A DNA stretch of 8,859 bases from Rhodospirillaceae bacterium (GTDB lineage: Bacteria; Pseudomonadota; Alphaproteobacteria; UBA8366; GCA-2717185): NCBI GenBank assembly GCA_018660965.1, contig JABJJH010000287.1:1-8859 (forward strand). Direction: 5' to 3'. The notes under the pieces were generated by a model that was not told where the DNA came from, ran no database searches, and saw nothing but the letters and a program-made list of their open reading frames with translations. The translations under genes and the position numbers were made by a program. Positions 5,953 to 8,859 of the stretch are shown piece by piece. Position 1 is the stretch's first letter. Every line of letters starts with the position of its first letter.

Positions 5953-6369
5953 ATGTCGCTTGTGCTTTCGCCGAAGTATCGACCTTCGGCAGCAGAAAAA
6001 TTTATGAACCCAAAGCAAAGGGAATATTTCAAGCAAAGGCTCTTGCAATGGAAGGAAGAGCTTCAGAGGGAAACCAAGGATACGCTGGACAGTTTACAGA
6101 TGGAAAGCTTGGCCGAGCCTGACATGGCCGACCGGGCCACGTTGGAAACGGATCGTTCCTTGGAATTGCGGACGCGGGATCGTCAACGGAAATTGATTGG
6201 AAAGATCGATTCCGCCTTGCGTCGGATAGAAGATGGGACGTACGGGTATTGTGAAGAAACCAATGACCCGATCTCGTTACGTCGTCTCGAAGCCAGACCA
6301 ATCGCCACGCTCAGCATAGAAGCGCAGGAGCAGCACGAGAGAATGGAACGCTCGCACCGAGACGATTAA
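5953..6369 (+). CDS. dksA: DksA/TraR-family RNA polymerase-binding regulator, one-cysteine zinc-finger form
   Basis: DksA binds in the secondary channel of RNA polymerase and, with ppGpp, shifts transcription away from ribosomal promoters. From this start the protein has 138 residues. A coiled coil spans about 21-92; its tip reads DMADRA, with Asp60 and Ala62 matching E. coli D74 and A76, which are needed for activity. SLELRTRDRQRKLIGKID is the conserved second helix and GYCEET...RRLEARPIA.LSIEA the finger. Only Cys100 remains of the four zinc ligands; the other positions are Thr103, Ser121 and Ala124, so classical zinc binding is not expected. This is a known alphaproteobacterial variant. 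The start was chosen because MSLVLSPKYRPS is the usual family beginning and a G-rich ribosome site sits just before it. An in-frame upstream start (5866) would add 29 residues unlike the family, and Met18 (6004) lacks a good site. It lies 113 bp after fliX with its own candidate promoter and terminator. Confidence 0.93.
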   Translation: MSLVLSPKYRPSAAEKFMNPKQREYFKQRLLQWKEELQRETKDTLDSLQMESLAEPDMADRATLETDRSLELRTRDRQRKLIGKIDSALRRIEDGTYGYCEETNDPISLRRLEARPIATLSIEAQEQHERMERSHRDD

Positions 6370-6392
6370 CCGACCCGAACCTCACGCAACGC

Positions 6393-6431
6393 AAAGGCCG
6401 ACGCCCGTATTGGGACGCCGGCCTTTTTTTT
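6393..6431 (+). terminator. Rho-independent terminator of dksA
   Basis: AAAGGCCG (6393-6400) pairs with CGGCCTTT (6419-6426). The 18-nt interval holds further partial pairing (GCCC against GGG). Eight T residues follow at 6424-6431. It lies 24 nt after the dksA stop and points in the plus direction. In the opposite direction only three U residues follow the stem, so it is a poor terminator for flgH. Confidence 0.85.
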
Positions 6432-6472
6432 CGCGCCGCGTGGAGGGAGGGAGGGAGGGAAGGAGCGGCGCG
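6432..6472 (+). repeat. Hairpin with G-quadruplex motif in its loop
   Basis: CGCGCCGC (6432-6439) and GCGGCGCG (6465-6472) are perfect 8 bp inverted repeats. The 25-nt interval between them is purine-rich and contains four GGG runs (6445-6447, 6449-6451, 6453-6455, 6457-6459) separated by single A bases, the most stable class of G-quadruplex motif. The bases 6442-6465 are all purines (a GGGA tandem repeat). The element begins at the base after the T-run of the dksA terminator, between convergent dksA and flgH. Only read-through dksA RNA would carry the G-rich strand; flgH mRNA would carry the C-rich one. The function is unknown. Confidence 0.75.
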
Positions 6473-6534
6473 TTGCGGTGACGGTCTATAACGTTCCTCG
6501 TGTGATTCAATAAGTTAGTGTGCTGATTCACGCG

Positions 6535-6554
6535 AAATTCGATGATGCGAATTT
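6535..6554 (-). repeat. Stem-loop just after flgH
   Basis: AAATTCG (6535-6541) and CGAATTT (6548-6554) form a perfect 7 bp inverted repeat with a 6-nt loop, starting 14 nt beyond the flgH stop. In flgH mRNA it is not followed by a U-run, so it does not qualify as a classical intrinsic terminator. It could be a 3'-end stabiliser or part of a Rho-dependent end; the role is inferred only from position. Confidence 0.4.
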
Positions 6555-6567
6555 TACGTTCAGGACA

Positions 6568-7329
6568 CTAGAACGGAAACACGATATCGATGATCTGGCT
6601 GCCGTAACGGGGTTGTTGGAAATCCGAGATATGGCCGCGTCCTCCATAAGATACGCGAAGCTCGGCGATTTTTTCATGCGTTACATTGTTGGCGTTGGTG
6701 ATGTCTTCGGGCCGAACAATACCGGCGATCTGAACTTCGCGGACTTCATAGTTCACGCGAATTTCCTGCCGGCCATGTAGAACGAGATTGCCGTTGGGCA
6801 GCACCTGTGTGACGACGGCCGCGACTTGAAGTTCAATCGCTTCGTCACGTTCTATGGATCCCGTGCCCGTATGGGTGGTCGTGCTGTCGACGTCGAGGAG
6901 GGCTGTTGCGACCGCTGCTTCAGGCAATATCGAACCGAGCGCCGCTTGATACCCGAGCAACGCCGGTGTGTTGGCGTTTTCATCCGATGTCCGCGTCCTG
7001 TTCGTTTCATTTTCGATTTCCGCCTGATCGTCCACGTTGATGACGACAGTCACGAGGTCGCCGACTTGACTGGCGCGCAAATCCTTGAAAAAGGCGCGGG
7101 AACCGGGCCGCCACAGTGAATTGGGACTTTTGTGCGGTTGAACGGGCGCGGGCATGGGCATGCTTACGGGGCGATAGTTTGGTTGCGTCGTCGGATTGTC
7201 AATCTTGGCTAATTTCGGCGTGGCGCCGACTTCTGACATCCGGGACAACGCGTTGCAGCCGGACAGCATCAGGGAACCGGCGATCAGAGCGGTCAGCATC
7301 GTTGTTGTTTTTATGGTGCGTCTATCCAT
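6568..7329 (-). CDS. flgH: Flagellar L-ring lipoprotein FlgH
   Basis: FlgH forms the L ring, the outer-membrane bushing around the distal rod. The 253-residue product has a lipoprotein signal peptide with lipobox LSGC; the acylated Cys is residue 25. The family signature SLWRPGSRAFFKDLRASQVGD at about 71-91, followed by LVTVVI, is where FlgH alignments are strongest, and the end (SDFQQPRYGSQIIDIVFPF) is the conserved C-terminus. Length is normal for the family. A Pro-rich linker (residues 48-70) joins the lipidated N-terminus to the ring domain. The start is supported by the lipobox position and by TAGGAACC (7336-7343), which overlaps the flgA stop. It is the last gene of the flgG-flgA-flgH run and converges on dksA. 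Unlike in enterobacteria, flgI does not follow directly. Confidence 0.97.
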   Translation of the reverse strand: MDRRTIKTTTMLTALIAGSLMLSGCNALSRMSEVGATPKLAKIDNPTTQPNYRPVSMPMPAPVQPHKSPNSLWRPGSRAFFKDLRASQVGDLVTVVINVDDQAEIENETNRTRTSDENANTPALLGYQAALGSILPEAAVATALLDVDSTTTHTGTGSIERDEAIELQVAAVVTQVLPNGNLVLHGRQEIRVNYEVREVQIAGIVRPEDITNANNVTHEKIAELRVSYGGRGHISDFQQPRYGSQIIDIVFPF

Positions 7330-7340
7330 CGAACTGGTTC

Positions 7341-8372
7341 CTATCTTAAGGCAAGTCGTCCGCCGCTCGTTACAGCCACACGGCCGGCAGAGATGACGGT
7401 TGCGTCGATTGTTGTTTTGCTGCGCAGATTTCGAACACGGATTGTGTCCCCCTTGGCGCCGTTTTGCAGGGATTTTCCGGTGGCCGTCAGTTGGAGGAAC
7501 GGCGTTTGGTAAGTTACCGTGACGCGGGCGCCCTTTTTCACCAGGATCGGCATCCGGATTTCGCTGATCCGGATAGGCCGATTTTCAGTGATCGGCCGTT
7601 TGGGACTCATGCCGACAAGTTTGGCGTCGTCGAGAATGACATGCGATGAAAGTCGATTGCCGCGAACGGAAATCCACTCGATGTCGCTCGCGGCGATAAT
7701 GTCGCCAGGCGCGGCGCGGCGCGCGAGCACGGGCACGTCCATCATGCGGTGAAGTTCACCTGTGATGGTCATTCGAATCGCGCCCGGGCGAGGGTCCGGT
7801 GCGAATATAAGCGCTGAAAAACGACCGGTCCGCGGATCCTGGGTCATTGACCGGATGCTCACGGTGGCGGGCATGTCAATTGGCAAGTGCAGTTGCAGGA
7901 TGCGGTTATCAAGAACGACTTCCAACTTGCCCGCGCTTTTATTCTTGTGGCGCGCTTCACGTAAAATAGCGTCTCGAATTTGTGTCGTGTCCACGACGAC
8001 GCTGCGGCGCTCGACGACGGTCTGGTCCAATGAACTTGTTGGCCGCCACCGTACGCCATAGGCCCGCGCAACTCGGCGCAGCCATGACGGTTCCAAGGTT
8101 AATTTGCGTCCCGGGGCCGGGGCGTAGGCGACAGTCTTGTCGGCGTAACGGCCAGCGCCGTCGAATAGGTCGCCAAGACGAACATCGCGTCCGTTCACCA
8201 AGACATGCGGGCGTAATTGCGCGGGGCCTTCGGTGACCGCTCGTTTTATGGTTGGCGAAACGCCGGATTTCGCATGGGCGTCGCCGGCCCCGAGGATAAG
8301 GACGGCGCCGAGGGCGGCGGCGGCCCCGAATGCGATGGACATTCCAATGAGAAACGCGATGACATGACGCAT
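7341..8372 (-). CDS. flgA: P-ring assembly chaperone FlgA
   Basis: FlgA is a periplasmic chaperone needed for FlgI subunits to polymerise into the P ring. The 343-residue product starts with a signal peptide: Arg near the N-terminus, a long Ala/Leu/Ile hydrophobic stretch (about residues 4-29) and a probable signal peptidase I site after AHA at residue 34. A SAF domain lies at about 211-271 (DVPVLARRAAPGDIIAASDI), and the C-terminal FlgA domain at 274-340 contains GDTIRVRNLRSK, the typical end motif. The protein is longer than E. coli FlgA (about 219 residues); the extra length is the N-terminal region (35-200), as in other alphaproteobacterial FlgA. It lies between flgG and flgH with gaps of 12 and 11 bp, an order common in alphaproteobacteria. 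Its client FlgI is encoded in the next minus-strand operon, beyond dksA-fliX. Confidence 0.95.
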   Translation of the reverse strand: MRHVIAFLIGMSIAFGAAAALGAVLILGAGDAHAKSGVSPTIKRAVTEGPAQLRPHVLVNGRDVRLGDLFDGAGRYADKTVAYAPAPGRKLTLEPSWLRRVARAYGVRWRPTSSLDQTVVERRSVVVDTTQIRDAILREARHKNKSAGKLEVVLDNRILQLHLPIDMPATVSIRSMTQDPRTGRFSALIFAPDPRPGAIRMTITGELHRMMDVPVLARRAAPGDIIAASDIEWISVRGNRLSSHVILDDAKLVGMSPKRPITENRPIRISEIRMPILVKKGARVTVTYQTPFLQLTATGKSLQNGAKGDTIRVRNLRSKTTIDATVISAGRVAVTSGGRLALR

Positions 8373-8379
8373 GATTATG

Positions 8380-8387
8380 CCCTCCTA
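8380..8387 (-). promoter_or_regulatory. Ribosome binding site of flgA overlapping flgG stop
   Basis: On the minus strand TAGGAGGG contains both the flgG stop codon TAG and a full AGGAGG Shine-Dalgarno core, seven bases before the flgA ATG. It fixes the flgA start at position 8372. Confidence 0.8.
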
Positions 8388-8859
8388 ACGGACATTCGCC
8401 GCCGTCGACATCATTTGGTCCGATGTCTCGATGACCTTCGAATTCATCTCATAGGCGCGTTGGGCCGTTATCAAATTCGTGATTTCCTCGACGACATTGA
8501 CGTTCGAGGTCTCCAGGAATCCCTGCTGAATTTGTCCGAAACCGGCCGCGCCGGGGACGCCGGTGGTTGGCGTTCCGGACGCCGGCGTTTCCTGAAACAA
8601 GTTGTCGCCGGTCGCGAGCAACCCGCCCTCGTTCGCGAAGATAGCCAGATTAAGCTGGCCGACATTGGTTTCCGTCACCTGACCATCCTGTTTCACCAAC
8701 ACTTCGCCGCTGGCGTTGATGGTGATGTCGACCGCGTCGGAAGGAACGGTGATGCCGGGTTGGACGATGAAGCCGTCGGTCGTGACGATCTCCCCGTTGG
8801 CGCTCAGTTGAAACGAACCGGCGCGGGAATAGGCGGTTTCGCCACTCGGCAACGTCACC
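8385..8859 (-). CDS. flgG: Distal rod protein FlgG, C-terminal part (cut by window edge)
   Basis: FlgG builds the distal rod of the flagellar basal body, the drive shaft crossing the P and L rings. The visible 157+ residues are the C-terminal portion of a protein usually about 260 residues long; the N-terminal rod motif lies beyond the right edge. Recognisable segments are SRAGSFQLSANGEIVT, the VQPGIT stretch, VGQLNLAIFANEGGL followed by GDN, QGFLETSNVNVVEEI, and the C-terminal rod helix LITAQRAYEMNSKVI ending in AANVR. The last helix and the QGFLE.SNVN signature separate FlgG from hook protein FlgE; FlgF is less likely because of the VEEITNLI.AQRAYEMNSK end. The frame stays open to the edge and the first visible Met is internal, not a start. 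The stop TAG lies inside the flgA ribosome binding site, 12 bp before flgA, so the two are co-transcribed and probably translationally coupled. Confidence 0.95.
   Translation of the reverse strand, partial: VTLPSGETAYSRAGSFQLSANGEIVTTDGFIVQPGITVPSDAVDITINASGEVLVKQDGQVTETNVGQLNLAIFANEGGLLATGDNLFQETPASGTPTTGVPGAAGFGQIQQGFLETSNVNVVEEITNLITAQRAYEMNSKVIETSDQMMSTAANVR

Noticed and set aside
6393..6431. The dksA terminator as a bidirectional terminator also serving flgH
   Set aside because: On the minus strand the stem is followed by only three U residues and the A-run precedes it.
1..8859. Mobile elements, CRISPR arrays, tRNA or rRNA genes, defence genes
   Set aside because: No transposase, integrase, regularly spaced repeats or RNA-gene signatures were seen on either strand; gene content is entirely flagellar plus dksA.

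Overview
The window is a flagellar rod, ring and hook-junction locus from an alphaproteobacterium. The strongest taxonomic pointer is fliX, a flagellar assembly regulator known only from Alphaproteobacteria. A DksA-family protein of the alphaproteobacterial type (one zinc-site Cys left) and a short FlgJ lacking the muramidase domain agree with this. DNA is moderately GC-rich. I cannot name the genus; a Rhodospirillales-like or related marine/soil lineage is a guess. There are no IS elements, tRNA/rRNA genes or CRISPR arrays.

Layout from right to left. The minus strand first carries the end of an operon: flgG (C-terminal part only, cut by the right edge), flgA and flgH, with 11-12 bp gaps. After flgH comes a 198 bp convergent intergenic region holding an intrinsic terminator for dksA and a hairpin whose loop is a four-run G-quadruplex motif. 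Next are two plus-strand genes, dksA and fliX (fliX upstream of dksA). A 263 bp divergent region separates fliX from flgI and contains a near-consensus sigma-54 promoter facing flgI, plus an imperfect palindrome about 105 bp further upstream that could be an enhancer site. The minus strand then continues as one tight operon, flgI-flgJ-flgN-flgK-flgL, with overlaps of 1 and 4 bp and gaps of 18 and 12 bp. The last 88 bases at the left edge are unassigned.

How the genes work together. FlgG is the distal rod. FlgA escorts P-ring subunits in the periplasm, FlgI forms the P ring and lipoprotein FlgH the L ring. Short FlgJ is the rod scaffold/cap, the FlgN-like protein probably chaperones FlgK and FlgL in the cytoplasm, and FlgK and FlgL join hook to filament. 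FliX is the regulator that, with FlbD, couples assembly progress to sigma-54 transcription in Caulobacter, so its place beside a sigma-54 flagellar promoter makes sense. DksA is an RNA-polymerase-binding global regulator.

I see no wholly new system; gene content is ordinary. Items worth a second look: the hairpin-displayed G-quadruplex, three G7 homopolymers confined to fliX/dksA, the sigma-54 promoter with its palindrome, a recurring TAG-stop-inside-Shine-Dalgarno junction, and the one-cysteine DksA.
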